Source: Bradyrhizobium sp. MOS003 (GTDB taxonomy: Bacteria; Pseudomonadota; Alphaproteobacteria; Rhizobiales; Xanthobacteraceae). Taken from it: a DNA stretch of 64,000 nt. The translations under genes were made by a program, and so were the position numbers. Where the stretch lies: contig NZ_PYFW01000004.1 in NCBI RefSeq assembly GCF_003020125.1, forward strand, positions 496,001-560,000, in the 5' to 3' direction. Below the pieces are notes generated by a model, which was not told the DNA's origin, searched no databases, and was given only the letters and a program-made list of their open reading frames with translations. Of this stretch, positions 1 to 9,536 are shown piece after piece; position 1 is the first letter of the stretch; each line of letters starts with the position of its first letter.

Positions 1-734
1 GAGCGCCGTATGATCTGAAAGAAGACGATGTAGGCGAGCGCCGTCGAGAGGCCCGCGAGGCCGAGCACCGCGAGCCAGGTCGTCAGGCCCGGCATCGGGA
101 GATGCCAGGGCTGCTCCACCACGCCGGCGACGATCGCCATCATGACCGTCGACGCCATCAGCTGAAACGTCGCCGTCCCGAGCGGAGCCGCGTCCTTCAG
201 CATTCGCCGCGCCGCCAGTGCGGCAAGCCCGTAGCTGAAGGCGCCTCCAAGACAGAGCAGGATGCCGAGCCCCTGCCCTGGCCTCGTCTCGAGGCCCCAT
301 CCGCGCAGGGTGATCACGCCGGCAAGGCCGAGCGCCACGCCGGCCACGCGCCGCAGATGCAAGGCCTCTTCGCCCGCCGCGGCCATCACGAGCACCGTGA
401 AGATCGGCGTGGTCGCATTCAGGATGGATGCCAGTCCGCTCGGGATGAAAGTTTGGCCCAGCACGATCAGCGAGAACGGAATGACGTTGTTGAGCAGCCC
501 GATCACGATGAACGGCGTCCAATCCGACATACGATCGGGAAAGCCGATCCCCTGCATGCGTAACGGCGGCAAGAGAATGGCCGCACCGAGCGCGACGCGC
601 AGGAATACCAGCGTCAGCGGCGTCAATTCCCGCAAGGCCGCGCCGTTGAGGAAGAACGAGCCGCCCCAGAGGATCGAGAGTACCGCGAGCAACGACCAGT
701 CTCGCGCGTGAATCCTGTTGTCGATTGGGGGCAT
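1..734 (-). CDS. EamA/DMT-family transporter, 3' part outside the window
   Basis: Reading leftward from ATG at 732-734 gives a continuous frame running off the window edge (about 244 residues seen). It starts MPPIDNRIHARDW and contains successive hydrophobic helices, for example LLAVLSILWGGSFFLNG near the N-terminus and LGLAGVITLRGWGL mid-protein, in the two-fold repeated EamA pattern expected of a 10-helix drug/metabolite exporter of about 300 residues in the inner membrane. A second EamA repeat begins before the edge. The substrate cannot be told from sequence. No strong ribosome site precedes the ATG. It is divergent from the kinase gene to its right. Confidence 0.85.
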   Translation of the reverse strand, partial: MPPIDNRIHARDWSLLAVLSILWGGSFFLNGAALRELTPLTLVFLRVALGAAILLPPLRMQGIGFPDRMSDWTPFIVIGLLNNVIPFSLIVLGQTFIPSGLASILNATTPIFTVLVMAAAGEEALHLRRVAGVALGLAGVITLRGWGLETRPGQGLGILLCLGGAFSYGLAALAARRMLKDAAPLGTATFQLMASTVMMAIVAGVVEQPWHLPMPGLTTWLAVLGLAGLSTALAYIVFFQIIRR

Positions 735-1072
735 GGGCTCTCACATCGGCGGTCGAGCCCGCTGGCCTAGGACCACGCGTCGAACTGTGCCACCCGATTT
801 CCGATGACATGCCGGTTTACGAAACCGATGCCGGCTATGAATCGGGCGATCGAATTTTTCCCACGCGATGCTGGCCGGTTAGGGCGCCTACTCGTAAACC
901 CGATCAACCCGCGCGGAGGCGGCGCCTTGCTCGGCGCGCTTACCGCACGTCCCAAAAACAAGAGGAACTCGAATTCGGGTCGAGAGTTGACTAAGCTTGC
1001 AGTCTCGCCGGAAAGTCCGATGATCTGCCGATAATTCCCATTTGATGCGTATCGCTAAGCACCCCGGATTCC
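735..1072. other. Divergent intergenic region, no gene
   Basis: About 340 bases separate the leftward EamA gene from the rightward kinase gene. Short open frames here lack coding character. The only signal I see is a near-consensus EcfG-type promoter at 964-988 pointing at the kinase. Confidence 0.5.
964..988 (+). promoter_or_regulatory. Possible EcfG-type (general stress) promoter, imperfect
   Basis: GGAAC at 964-968, 16 bases, then AGTT at 985-988. The alphaproteobacterial EcfG consensus is GGAAC-N16/17-CGTT, so the -10 has one mismatch. It lies about 97 bases before the likely kinase start at 1085. Such short motifs also occur by chance. Confidence 0.3.
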
Positions 1073-1084
1073 ATGCGGAATTAC

Positions 1085-1294
1085 ATGGTCGATTTTCAGA
1101 AAGTCTTCGAGAGCTCCCCTGCTCTATTTCTTGTTCTCGGCGCGGACGAAACCTTCCCGATCCTGGCGGTAAGCGACGCCTACCTTCGGGCGACGTACAC
1201 CGAGCGCGAAGCGATCGTGGGGCGCCGCCTGTTCGATGTCTTTCCGGACAATCCCGCCGATCCTTCGACCGGCACTATGAACCTGCGCGTCTCT
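1085..1294 (+). pseudogene. N-terminal PAS fragment of the hybrid kinase, separated by a frameshift
   Basis: A frame opening at ATG 1073 or, more likely, ATG 1085 (preceded by CGGA) encodes a PAS start with motifs FQKVFESSPALFLVLGAD and VGRRLFDVFPDNP, then NLRV around 1280-1291. From there the homologous sequence continues one frame over (SLKRVLAEGRQDAMAVQKYD, from about 1290), which joins directly to the long kinase frame. The in-frame TGA at 1278-1280 blocks that frame further upstream. A 2-base loss or 1-base gain near 1289-1295 would explain it. This is either a real mutation or a sequencing error. Confidence 0.7.
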
Positions 1295-1328
1295 CAAACG
1301 AGTTCTTGCCGAAGGCCGGCAGGATGCG

Positions 1329-4300
1329 ATGGCCGTGCAAAAGTACGACGTCCGCCGACCTGATGGGGCATTCGAGGAGCGTTTTTGGTCTCCCTTGAAC
1401 GCGCCGGTAATCGGCCCGGACGGCCGAATGTTGTACATCATGCACCGCGTCGAGGACGTCACAGACATCACCCGTGGCGACCGCACGACCGCCGCCGCGG
1501 ACGAGGCGATGCGGCTGGACGTCATGCTGCGCGCCCAAGAACTGCAGGAAGCCAACCGGCAACTGCGTGAGGCCACGGAGCAATTCCAGGCAGTCTACGA
1601 TCAGGGCCTGTTCGCCGCGCGTCTCCGCTTGGACGGAACGGTCCTCGACATCAACCGGTCCGCCCTCGAGGTCTGCGGCTTCAGGCGTGAGGACGTTCTC
1701 GAGCGGCCGTTCTGGGAGTGCGGCTGGTGGAATCGCTCGCCGGAAGTGATGGCGTGGGTCCGCAGAGCGGTCGAACAGGCTATCGCTGGCGAGCCTTTTC
1801 GGGGCGAGTCGATGTATTTCTGGGGCGACGGCTCGGAACATATCGTCGATTTCGCCTGCATGCCGGTCCGCGACGCGTCCGGACGCGTCGTCGTGGTGGT
1901 GCCGACGGGGATGGACGTTACCGAACGCGTCAGAGCCGAGCAAAGTCAGCGCGAATTGGAGGAAGAGCGCCGTCGAGCCGAAGCGCTCGCCGAAATCGAC
2001 CGCGGCAAGACCAGGTTCTTCTCCAACATTAGCCACGAATTCCGTACGCCCCTGACGTTGATGCTGGGCTCCCTCGAGGAGATGAAGCGCCAAGCCGCCG
2101 GTGCGATGATTCCGGATGCATATCTCGATCAGGTCGATCTCGTTCACCGCAACGGCCTGCGGCTGCTCAAGCTGGTCAACACGCTGCTCGACTTTTCGCG
2201 TATCGAGGCAGAGCGCGTTCAGGCCGTCTATGAGCCGACCGAACTGGCGGAGGCGACCGCGCATCTGGCCAGCGAATTCCGCTCCACCATTGAGAAAGCC
2301 GGCCTAGCTCTGGTCGTGGATTGCCCGCCACTCGCGGAAGCCGCATTCGTGGATCGCGAAATGTGGGAGAAGATCGTCCTCAATCTCCTGTCCAACGCCT
2401 TCAAGTTCACGTTCGAAGGCAAGATCGAGGTCTCGCTTCAGCGCGTTGGCAGCGGCTTCGAACTCATCGTTGCCGACACCGGCACGGGCATCCCGCCCGC
2501 CGAGTTGCCCCGGTTGTTCGAGCGCTTCCACCGGGTGGAAGGGGCGAAAGGAAGAACATATGAAGGCTCGGGTATCGGGCTCGCGTTGGTCCAGGAGCTT
2601 GCTCGGCTGCATGGCGGGGAAGTCACGGTAGAAAGCGAGCTTGGCAAGGGGTCCAGATTCAGAGTGACGATACCCGCGGGCTCGACACATCTGCCGCAGC
2701 GGCAAATTGGGGGCGTCCGCACGCAGGCTTCGACGGGTCTGAGCGCGAAACCCTTTATCGAGGAAGCGTTGCGCTGGCTGCCCGACGCTCCCCCGGTACC
2801 GGAGGACGTCATCGAAGTCGCGCTGCCGGTGGACGCGGCCCCGGCGCCCGACGCAGAGCGCCCGCTCGTTCTGCTGGCGGATGACAACGCAGATATGCGC
2901 GAATACCTGACGCGCGTCTTGAGCGAGCAGTACCGCGTCGAAGCGGTGCCGGACGGCGAGGCCGCTCTGAAGGCCATTGCGCAAAAGATTCCCGATTTGC
3001 TGCTCAGCGACGTGATGATGCCGCGGGTAGACGGGATGGAATTGCTGCTGCGCCTGCGTGCCGATCAGCGCACCCGGTCCTTACCCGTGATCCTGCTGTC
3101 CGCGCGCGCCGGCGAGCAGACCAAGGTCGACGCCCTCGGCGCGGGCGCGGACGATTATATCGTGAAGCCGTTTACCGCTCGCGAACTGGTGGCACGCGTC
3201 GATGCTCACCTAAAGATCGCGCGCGTGCGCGGCGAGGTCCTGCGAAGCCTTCGGCGCAGCGAGGAACGGTACCGCGCGTTCGTGACCGCGACCTCGGACA
3301 TTGTCTATCGCATGAGCCCGGATTGGAGCGTCATGCACAAGCTCGAGGGCAAGCAATCGATCCGCGACACGGACAGCCCGAGCAGCACCTGGCTCGATAC
3401 CTACATACACCCGGACGAACGCCCCGAGTTGTTGGCTGTCATCGAAGAGGCGATCCGGACGAAGACGCCGTTCGAATACGAACACCAGGTAAGGCAAGTC
3501 GACGGCACCCTTGCCTGGGTTCATTCGCGCGCCGTGCCGGTGTTCGACGAACACGGCGAAATCGTCGAATGGTTCGGGTCCGCCCGCGACGTCAGCGAGC
3601 GCAGGCGGCACGACGACACGCAGCGCCTGCTGGTCAGCGAACTCAGCCATCGCGTCAAGAACATGCTGGCGGTCGTCCAAGCGATCGCTCAACAGACGCT
3701 CCGGCGTGCGAAGGACCCGGCCGAGTTCGCCACAAGCTTCGGCGGCCGCATCCAGTCGCTTTCGAGCATGCACGGGCTGCTGAGCCAGTCGGGCTGGCAG
3801 CACGCGGATCTTCAGGAAATCCTGCGCGATCAGCTTGCCGCGCACGAGGCGTCTCGCATCCTCACGTCCGGTCCGTCTGTGCAGCTTGAACCGCAGGTCG
3901 CGCTTCATCTCGCGCTCATGCTGCACGAACTGGGCACCAATTCGGTCAAGTATGGCGCTCTGTCTCGGTCGGAAGGCTCGGTGATTGTCAATTGGTCCGT
4001 AAACGACAACAAGCTCGGGCTGGAATGGCGCGAGCGCGGCGGGCCGCCGGTCAAGTCGCCGCTCAAACGCGGCTTCGGCACGACCCTGATAGAGCAGACT
4101 GCGAAAAGCGAAGGCGGAAGCTCGCACATGATCGCGGAAGCGGATGGTCTTCGCTGGGAGATCGTAATGCCGCTCACCGCGGGGAAGTTCGCGGACGCGG
4201 AGGAGCGCAGGCCCGTCGCGCCGAACTTTTCGGGACCGCGAAGCGTTCGTCAGTCCGCGCCAGCCGAGCCGCTTAGTGGCAAGCGGTTCTTGATCGTCGA

Positions 4301-4667
4301 GGACGAGCCACTGATCGCGCTCGACATCGTATCGGGCCTCGAAAGCGTCGGCGTTCAGGTCGAAGGGCCCTTCGGATCGGTCAGGGAGGCTCTTCGCGCG
4401 GTCGAGGAAGGTTCCTTCGATGCCGCACTGCTCGACGCCAATCTGCGAGGAGAGACCGTGGACGAAATCGCTGCGGCGTTGACGCGGCGAAAAACCCCCT
4501 TCACGTTCGTGACGGGATACGGCCGTCAGGCCTTGCCGGAAAGCTTTGCCCAAGCGACGGTACTGACGAAGCCCTTCACGCAGGAGCAACTGCTGGCAAC
4601 CGCCTCTCGCCTCATCGACGGAAAACTGTCGAGCCTCCAGTTGCACAGGGATCGCGACCATCATTGA
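1329..4667 (+). CDS. Multi-domain hybrid sensor histidine kinase with HisKA and HWE kinase cores
   Basis: The open frame from ATG 1329 (1112 residues) begins inside a PAS domain (MAVQKYDVRRPDG); the rest of that PAS lies in another frame upstream. Order seen: PAS remainder; second PAS (about 85-210); HisKA with ISHEFRTPL, phospho-His about 236; HATPase with NLLSNAFKF and two glycine boxes; receiver with LLADDN and Asp about 561; a third PAS (RYRAFVTATSDIVYRM); an HWE-type kinase core with SELSHRVKNML, His about 774, TNSVKYGAL and the family's WxE (LEWRER); and a C-terminal receiver with Asp about 1036. No membrane helix is seen, so it is probably cytoplasmic. The signal is unknown. Confidence 0.88.
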   Translation: MAVQKYDVRRPDGAFEERFWSPLNAPVIGPDGRMLYIMHRVEDVTDITRGDRTTAAADEAMRLDVMLRAQELQEANRQLREATEQFQAVYDQGLFAARLRLDGTVLDINRSALEVCGFRREDVLERPFWECGWWNRSPEVMAWVRRAVEQAIAGEPFRGESMYFWGDGSEHIVDFACMPVRDASGRVVVVVPTGMDVTERVRAEQSQRELEEERRRAEALAEIDRGKTRFFSNISHEFRTPLTLMLGSLEEMKRQAAGAMIPDAYLDQVDLVHRNGLRLLKLVNTLLDFSRIEAERVQAVYEPTELAEATAHLASEFRSTIEKAGLALVVDCPPLAEAAFVDREMWEKIVLNLLSNAFKFTFEGKIEVSLQRVGSGFELIVADTGTGIPPAELPRLFERFHRVEGAKGRTYEGSGIGLALVQELARLHGGEVTVESELGKGSRFRVTIPAGSTHLPQRQIGGVRTQASTGLSAKPFIEEALRWLPDAPPVPEDVIEVALPVDAAPAPDAERPLVLLADDNADMREYLTRVLSEQYRVEAVPDGEAALKAIAQKIPDLLLSDVMMPRVDGMELLLRLRADQRTRSLPVILLSARAGEQTKVDALGAGADDYIVKPFTARELVARVDAHLKIARVRGEVLRSLRRSEERYRAFVTATSDIVYRMSPDWSVMHKLEGKQSIRDTDSPSSTWLDTYIHPDERPELLAVIEEAIRTKTPFEYEHQVRQVDGTLAWVHSRAVPVFDEHGEIVEWFGSARDVSERRRHDDTQRLLVSELSHRVKNMLAVVQAIAQQTLRRAKDPAEFATSFGGRIQSLSSMHGLLSQSGWQHADLQEILRDQLAAHEASRILTSGPSVQLEPQVALHLALMLHELGTNSVKYGALSRSEGSVIVNWSVNDNKLGLEWRERGGPPVKSPLKRGFGTTLIEQTAKSEGGSSHMIAEADGLRWEIVMPLTAGKFADAEERRPVAPNFSGPRSVRQSAPAEPLSGKRFLIVEDEPLIALDIVSGLESVGVQVEGPFGSVREALRAVEEGSFDAALLDANLRGETVDEIAAALTRRKTPFTFVTGYGRQALPESFAQATVLTKPFTQEQLLATASRLIDGKLSSLQLHRDRDHH

Positions 4668-4828
4668 TCGCCTATCCACCGCGCCGCCCTCCACCGGGCA
4701 CAAGTGGTTCTGACCACATGACTCCGTGGAGATATGCCGCGGCTGCGAGGCCAACTGCGATAGCGTTACCGCCGGGCGGCGATCCGGTCGCGGACCTCCG
4801 CTTTGCCTTGCTGAGCTGAACTCTATGC

Positions 4829-5710
4829 CTACGCCGGCTTCTTCGGCCGCGACACCAGCTCGATCATCCTGCCTTCGTCGTCATCGGGCATTGTGGCTTT
4901 CGCCTGCGCGTAGGATTCGACCGCGGCGCGCGCGACCAGCGGCTTGTCGGCCAAAAGGCTCTCGGCGAGCCTCACGGCATAGGCGGCATCCTTGTGGCGC
5001 AGTGCTGTGGTGAACGTCGCACCGGAAAAGTCGCGGGCGACCATGCGCTTGGAGTGGCGCTGCACCTGCGGGCTTGCGGCCACGCCCGCCTGGATCGATT
5101 CCAGCACGAGGTTCATGTCGAGACCGGCCTGCTCGGCGATGGCAAGGCCCTCGGCCAGGCCTGCGATCTGGATCGCCCCCATCAAATTGTTGATCAGCTT
5201 GTAGACCGTGCCGGAGCCCACCGCGCCGAAATGGCGGATGGTCGAGCCGATCGGTTCGAGGAACGGCCGCGCGCGATCGAGGTCAGCCGCGTTGGCGCCG
5301 ACCAGCAGCGTCAGTTTCCCGGCGGCGGCCGCATCCGGCAAACCCGTCACGGGACAGTCGATATAGATGAGACTGCGCGCGTTGAGCTCACGGCCCATCT
5401 CGCGGGCGTGGTCGTAGGAGACCGTGGAGCATTCGATCGCAATAGTGCCGGCCTTGGCCGTCTTGGCCGCGCCGTTGGGCCCGAGCCACACCGCGCGCGA
5501 GGCTTCGTCATCCGCGACCATGGTGACGACGGCATCAGCGTCGATCGCCGCGTCCTCTGGCGAAGTCGCCCAAAGCGCGCCGCGCGCGATCAAATCTTCA
5601 GCCTTGGCCTTGCTGCGATTCCACAGCGTCACCGTGAAGCCGCCATCGAGGTAGCGGCCGGCCATGCCATGCCCCATCCGCCCGAGCCCGATGAAGGCGA
5701 CGCGTGCCAT
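4829..5710 (-). CDS. NAD(P)-dependent beta-hydroxyacid dehydrogenase (3-hydroxyisobutyrate dehydrogenase family)
   Basis: 293 residues from ATG 5708-5710, starting MARVAFIGLGRMGHGMAG, which carries the GxGxxG Rossmann motif. Further family marks are CPVTGLPDAAAAGKLTLLVG (substrate-binding region) and GSGTVYKLINNLM with the conserved catalytic Lys. The C-terminal helical domain is complete. Family members oxidise beta-hydroxyacids or reduce tartronate semialdehyde; which substrate applies here is not decidable. The start lies one base after the prfB stop (TAG-C-ATG), so the two are probably co-transcribed. A longer in-frame extension into prfB exists but has no family support. Confidence 0.9.
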   Translation of the reverse strand: MARVAFIGLGRMGHGMAGRYLDGGFTVTLWNRSKAKAEDLIARGALWATSPEDAAIDADAVVTMVADDEASRAVWLGPNGAAKTAKAGTIAIECSTVSYDHAREMGRELNARSLIYIDCPVTGLPDAAAAGKLTLLVGANAADLDRARPFLEPIGSTIRHFGAVGSGTVYKLINNLMGAIQIAGLAEGLAIAEQAGLDMNLVLESIQAGVAASPQVQRHSKRMVARDFSGATFTTALRHKDAAYAVRLAESLLADKPLVARAAVESYAQAKATMPDDDEGRMIELVSRPKKPA

Positions 5711-5711
5711 G

Positions 5712-6843
5712 CTAATCGACGTCCTCGATGTCGGCGCCGGTTGTGCCGAAGGCGCGCTGAGCCAGCGTGGCGGCCATGAAGTCATCGAGCTCGCCGTTGA
5801 GCACGCCCGAAGTGTCGGAGGTCTGCACCCCCGTGCGCAGATCCTTCACCATCTGGTAGGGCTGCAGCACGTAGGAGCGGATCTGGTGGCCCCAGCCGAT
5901 ATCGGTCTTGGCGGCCTGGTCGGCGGCGGCCTTCTCCTCGCGCTTCTTCAGCTCGATTTCATAGAGACGCGCACGCAGCATGTCCCAGGCCTGCGCCTTG
6001 TTCTTGTGCTGGGAGCGGCCGGCCTGGCAGACCACGGCAACGCCGGTGGGAATGTGCGTCAGGCGCACCGCGGATTCGGTCTTGTTGACGTGCTGGCCGC
6101 CGGCGCCGCCCGAGCGCATGGTGTCGACGCGGACATCGGATTCCTTGATGTCGATCTTGATGCTGTCGTCGATGACCGGGAACACCTGCACGCTGGAGAA
6201 AGACGTGTGCCGTCGCGCGTTGGAATCGAACGGCGAGATGCGCACCAGGCGATGCACGCCCGCTTCGGTCTTCAGCCAGCCATAGGCGTTGTGGCCGGAC
6301 ACCTGGATGGTCGCGGACTTGATGCCGGCCTCTTCGCCCTCGGACTCTTCGAGGAACTCGACCTTGAAGCCGTGGGTCTCGGCCCAGCGCGTGTACATGC
6401 GCAGCAGCATCTGGGCCCAGTCCTGGCTCTCGGTGCCGCCGGCGCCGGCATGGACTTCGAGGTAGGAATCGAACCGATCCGCCTCGCCCGACAGCAGCGC
6501 CTCGAGCTCGCGCCGCGCCACTTCCTTCTTGAGATTCTTCAACGCGGCTTCGGCCTCAGCGACGACCCCGGCATCGCCCTCGGCCTCGCCGAGTTCGATC
6601 ATGCCGATGTCGTCTTCGAGCTCCTGCTCGACCTTGCCGATACCGCCAAGCGAATCCTCGAGCGAGGTCCGCTCCTGCATCAGCTTCTGGGCCTTCTGGG
6701 GGTCGTTCCAGAGGTTGGGATCTTCTGCGAGCTTGTTCAGCTCAGCGAGGCGCGCCGTCGATTTCTCGACGTCAAAGATGCCTCCTCAGCAGCCCGACTG
6801 ACTGCTTGATCTCTTCTACCAACCGTTCGATTTCGGCGCGCAT
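5712..6843 (-). CDS. prfB: Peptide chain release factor 2, made by programmed +1 frameshift
   Basis: RF2 recognises UAA/UGA and triggers peptide release. The gene is in two frames: 6843 down to 6775 (23 codons, MRAEIERLVEEIKQ to HL), then, after skipping one T at 6774, 6773 down to 5712, for 376 residues in total. The junction carries the classic autoregulatory site (listed separately). The main frame shows the RF2 anticodon tripeptide in ISPFDSNARRHTSF and the universally conserved catalytic GGQ in RSGGAGGQHVNKTESA. Without frameshifting, UGA at 6772-6774 ends synthesis after 23 residues, so RF2 shortage raises production. It is downstream of mrcA and abuts the dehydrogenase gene. Confidence 0.96.
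6771..6786 (-). promoter_or_regulatory. prfB programmed +1 frameshift site
   Basis: On the minus strand the order is AGGAGG (6786-6781), CAT, CTT, TGA, C. The internal Shine-Dalgarno-like AGGAGG sits three bases before the slippery CTT, followed by in-frame TGA then C, the same arrangement as Escherichia coli prfB. Slippage lets CTT be followed by GAC (Leu-Asp), continuing as DVEKSTARL. Confidence 0.95.
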
Positions 6844-7028
6844 GTCGTTCTCTGGTCTCGCGGAATTGATCCGCGTCGCGCGCATGATCCGGGGAAGTGC
6901 GAAGCGGCTTCCCGAAAGATCATGAGCAAAGCAAATCCAAAGCGCGATGAACATCGCGCTTGGTGGGGATGTAACGGCGGCAGCGCCAAAGCGCAACCGC
7001 CCGCCTCGCCTGTATCAGGCGTTATCCG

Positions 7029-9536
7029 CTACCACAGCCCACCCGTGCCCGGCCGCATGAGGAAGCCGGAGTCCGGCTGCTGCTGCTGCGAGGCCGGCAT
7101 GCCGCCGCGCCCGTCGGCGTCGGCCACGCCGATGACCGAATAATTGTCCGGCGGCGCCGTGCCCGGCTTGAAGGCTTCGAGGATGGTTCCGCCGGTTTCG
7201 CCGGGGCCGGCGCGCATGCCGGTCTTGGCGACGACGCGAACCAGCTTGATGCCGGCCGGGACCTTGAACGGAACGGCGGGCTTGTCGGCGAGCGCGAGCT
7301 GGAGGAAGTCCCGCGCGATAGGAGCCGCGAGATGGCCGCCGGTCGCGGCGTTGCCTTTGCCGAGCGGGCGCGGCTTGTCGTAGCCCATATAGATGGCGAC
7401 GGCGACGTCAGGCGAGAAGCCGACGAACCAGGCGTCCTTGGCCTCGTTGGTGGTGCCGGTCTTGCCGGCGATCGGCTTGCCAACCGCCTTGACCACGGTC
7501 GCGGTGCCGGCCTGAACCACACCTTCCATCAGCTCGGTGATCTGATAGGCGGTCATGGAATCCAGCACCTGCTCGCGGCGGTCGATCAGCTGCGGCTCGG
7601 CCTGGTTCTTCCAGCCGCCCGGCGCGTCGCAGCCGCGGCATTCGCGCTGGTCATGCTTGAAGATGGTGTGGCCGTAGCGGTCCTGGATGCGATCGATCAG
7701 CGTCGGCTTCACACGGCGGCCGCCATTGGCGAGCATCGAATAGGCCGTGACCATGCGCATCGCCGTCGTCTCGCCGGCGCCCAGCGCGTAGGAGAGATAG
7801 TTCGGCAGTTCGTCATAGACACCGAAACGGCGGGCATATTCGCCGATCAAGGGCATGCCGATGTCCTGCGCCAGCCGCACCGTCACGGTGTTGAGCGACT
7901 GCCGCAGCGCGTTGCGCAGCGTCACAGGTCCCTGGAACTTGCCCGAGGAGAAGTTTTCCGGCCGCCATACGCCGGCGCCCTGCCCCTGGTCGATTTCGAT
8001 GGGTGCGTCGAGCACGACAGTCGAGGGCGTATAGCCGTTATCGAGCGCGGCCGAATAGACGATCGGCTTGAACGACGAGCCCGGCTGCCGATAGGCCTGC
8101 GTGGCGCGGTTGAACTGGCTCTGGTCGAACGAGAAGCCGCCGACCATCGCGAGCACGCGGCCGGTCCAGGGATCCATCGCCACCATCGCGCCGGACACTT
8201 CGGGGATCTGGCGCAACCGGTACTGGCCCTCGACCGGCTGGCCGTCCTTGTAGAGCGGATCGGCATAGATCACGTCGCCGGGCTGCAGCACCTGCGACAC
8301 CGCCGTCGGCGTCTTGCCTTTGGCTCCGCCCTGTACGGCCCGCGCCCAGCGCACGCCGTCGGCCGTGATGAGGCCGGTCTCACGCTGCTTGCTGACGGCG
8401 CCTCCGAGCTCGCGGCTCGGCTGGAAACCGATGCGGGCAGACTGGTCGCTGGTCTCCAGCACCACCGCCATGCGCCATGGCGAGATGTCGGAGAGCGATT
8501 TGATCTCGGCGAGCTTCACGCCCCAATCGCCCGAAATATCGAGCTTGCTCATGGCGCCGCGATAGCCCTGCTGCTCGTCATAGTTCACGAGGCCGGTGAC
8601 CATGGCCTTGCGCGCCATGACCTGGATCTTCGGATCGAGCGTGGTGCGGACGGAAAGACCGCCCTCATACAGCTTCTTCTCGCCATAGCGCTCGAAGATG
8701 TCGCGGCGGACTTCCTCGGCGAAATATTCGCCGGCGAAGGTGTGGGCGCCGTTGGACCGGTTGGTGACGGCCAGCGGCTCCTTGCGGGCCTTGTCGGCGT
8801 CGGCCTGCTTGATCCAGCCGTTCTCCACCAGCCGGTCGATGACGTAATTGCGGCGCTCGATGGCGCGGTCACGGTTGCGCACCGGATGCAGCGTCGCCGG
8901 CATCTTCGGCAGCGCGGCCAGATAGGACGCTTCCGCCACCGTCAGCTCGTTCACCGACTTGTCGAAATAGACCAGCGAAGCGGCCGCGATGCCGTAGGCG
9001 CCGAGGCCGAGATAGATTTCGTTCAGATACAGCTCGAGGATCTTGTCCTTCGAGTAGGTTTTCTCGATCCGCATCGCGAGCAAGGCTTCCTTGATCTTGC
9101 GGGCGAAGGAGACCTCGTTGGTCAGCAGGAAGTTCTTGGCGACCTGCTGGGTGATGGTGGAGGCGCCCTGCGGACGGCGGTTGGAGCCGTAGTTCTGGAT
9201 GTAGGCCACGCCGGCGCGCGCCATGCCGGTGTAGTCGATGCCGCCATGCTCGTAGAAATTCTTGTCTTCGGCTGCCAGGAACGCGTTGATCACGAGCTTG
9301 GGGACGGCTTGGATCGGCAGGTACAGCCGCCGCTCCTTGGCATATTCGCCCAGCAGCGAGCCATCGACCGCGTGCACGCGGGTCATTACCGGCGGCTCGT
9401 AATCCTGAAGCTGAGAGTAGTCGGGCAAGTCCTTGGAGAAATGCCAGATCAAGCCTGCCACGGCCCCGACACCGACAAGGAACACCACCGTTCCCGCGGC
9501 GAACAGGAAGCCCATGAACCGCACCAGCAAGCGCAT
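7029..9536 (-). CDS. mrcA: Penicillin-binding protein 1A, bifunctional transglycosylase/transpeptidase
   Basis: 835 residues, normal for class A PBPs. One N-terminal membrane anchor (about 5-30), then the glycosyltransferase 51 domain with AAEDKNFYEHGGID (catalytic Glu about 90) and GASTITQQVAKNFLL. An OB-like insert follows, then the transpeptidase with GSSFKPIVYS (SxxK, about 485), RQSLNTVTV (SxN) and AGKTGTTNEA (KTG). It polymerises glycan strands and crosslinks stem peptides in the periplasm. It lies downstream of an amidase gene on the same strand, with prfB following, so the block deals with the cell wall and translation termination. Confidence 0.96.
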   Translation of the reverse strand: MRLLVRFMGFLFAAGTVVFLVGVGAVAGLIWHFSKDLPDYSQLQDYEPPVMTRVHAVDGSLLGEYAKERRLYLPIQAVPKLVINAFLAAEDKNFYEHGGIDYTGMARAGVAYIQNYGSNRRPQGASTITQQVAKNFLLTNEVSFARKIKEALLAMRIEKTYSKDKILELYLNEIYLGLGAYGIAAASLVYFDKSVNELTVAEASYLAALPKMPATLHPVRNRDRAIERRNYVIDRLVENGWIKQADADKARKEPLAVTNRSNGAHTFAGEYFAEEVRRDIFERYGEKKLYEGGLSVRTTLDPKIQVMARKAMVTGLVNYDEQQGYRGAMSKLDISGDWGVKLAEIKSLSDISPWRMAVVLETSDQSARIGFQPSRELGGAVSKQRETGLITADGVRWARAVQGGAKGKTPTAVSQVLQPGDVIYADPLYKDGQPVEGQYRLRQIPEVSGAMVAMDPWTGRVLAMVGGFSFDQSQFNRATQAYRQPGSSFKPIVYSAALDNGYTPSTVVLDAPIEIDQGQGAGVWRPENFSSGKFQGPVTLRNALRQSLNTVTVRLAQDIGMPLIGEYARRFGVYDELPNYLSYALGAGETTAMRMVTAYSMLANGGRRVKPTLIDRIQDRYGHTIFKHDQRECRGCDAPGGWKNQAEPQLIDRREQVLDSMTAYQITELMEGVVQAGTATVVKAVGKPIAGKTGTTNEAKDAWFVGFSPDVAVAIYMGYDKPRPLGKGNAATGGHLAAPIARDFLQLALADKPAVPFKVPAGIKLVRVVAKTGMRAGPGETGGTILEAFKPGTAPPDNYSVIGVADADGRGGMPASQQQQPDSGFLMRPGTGGLW

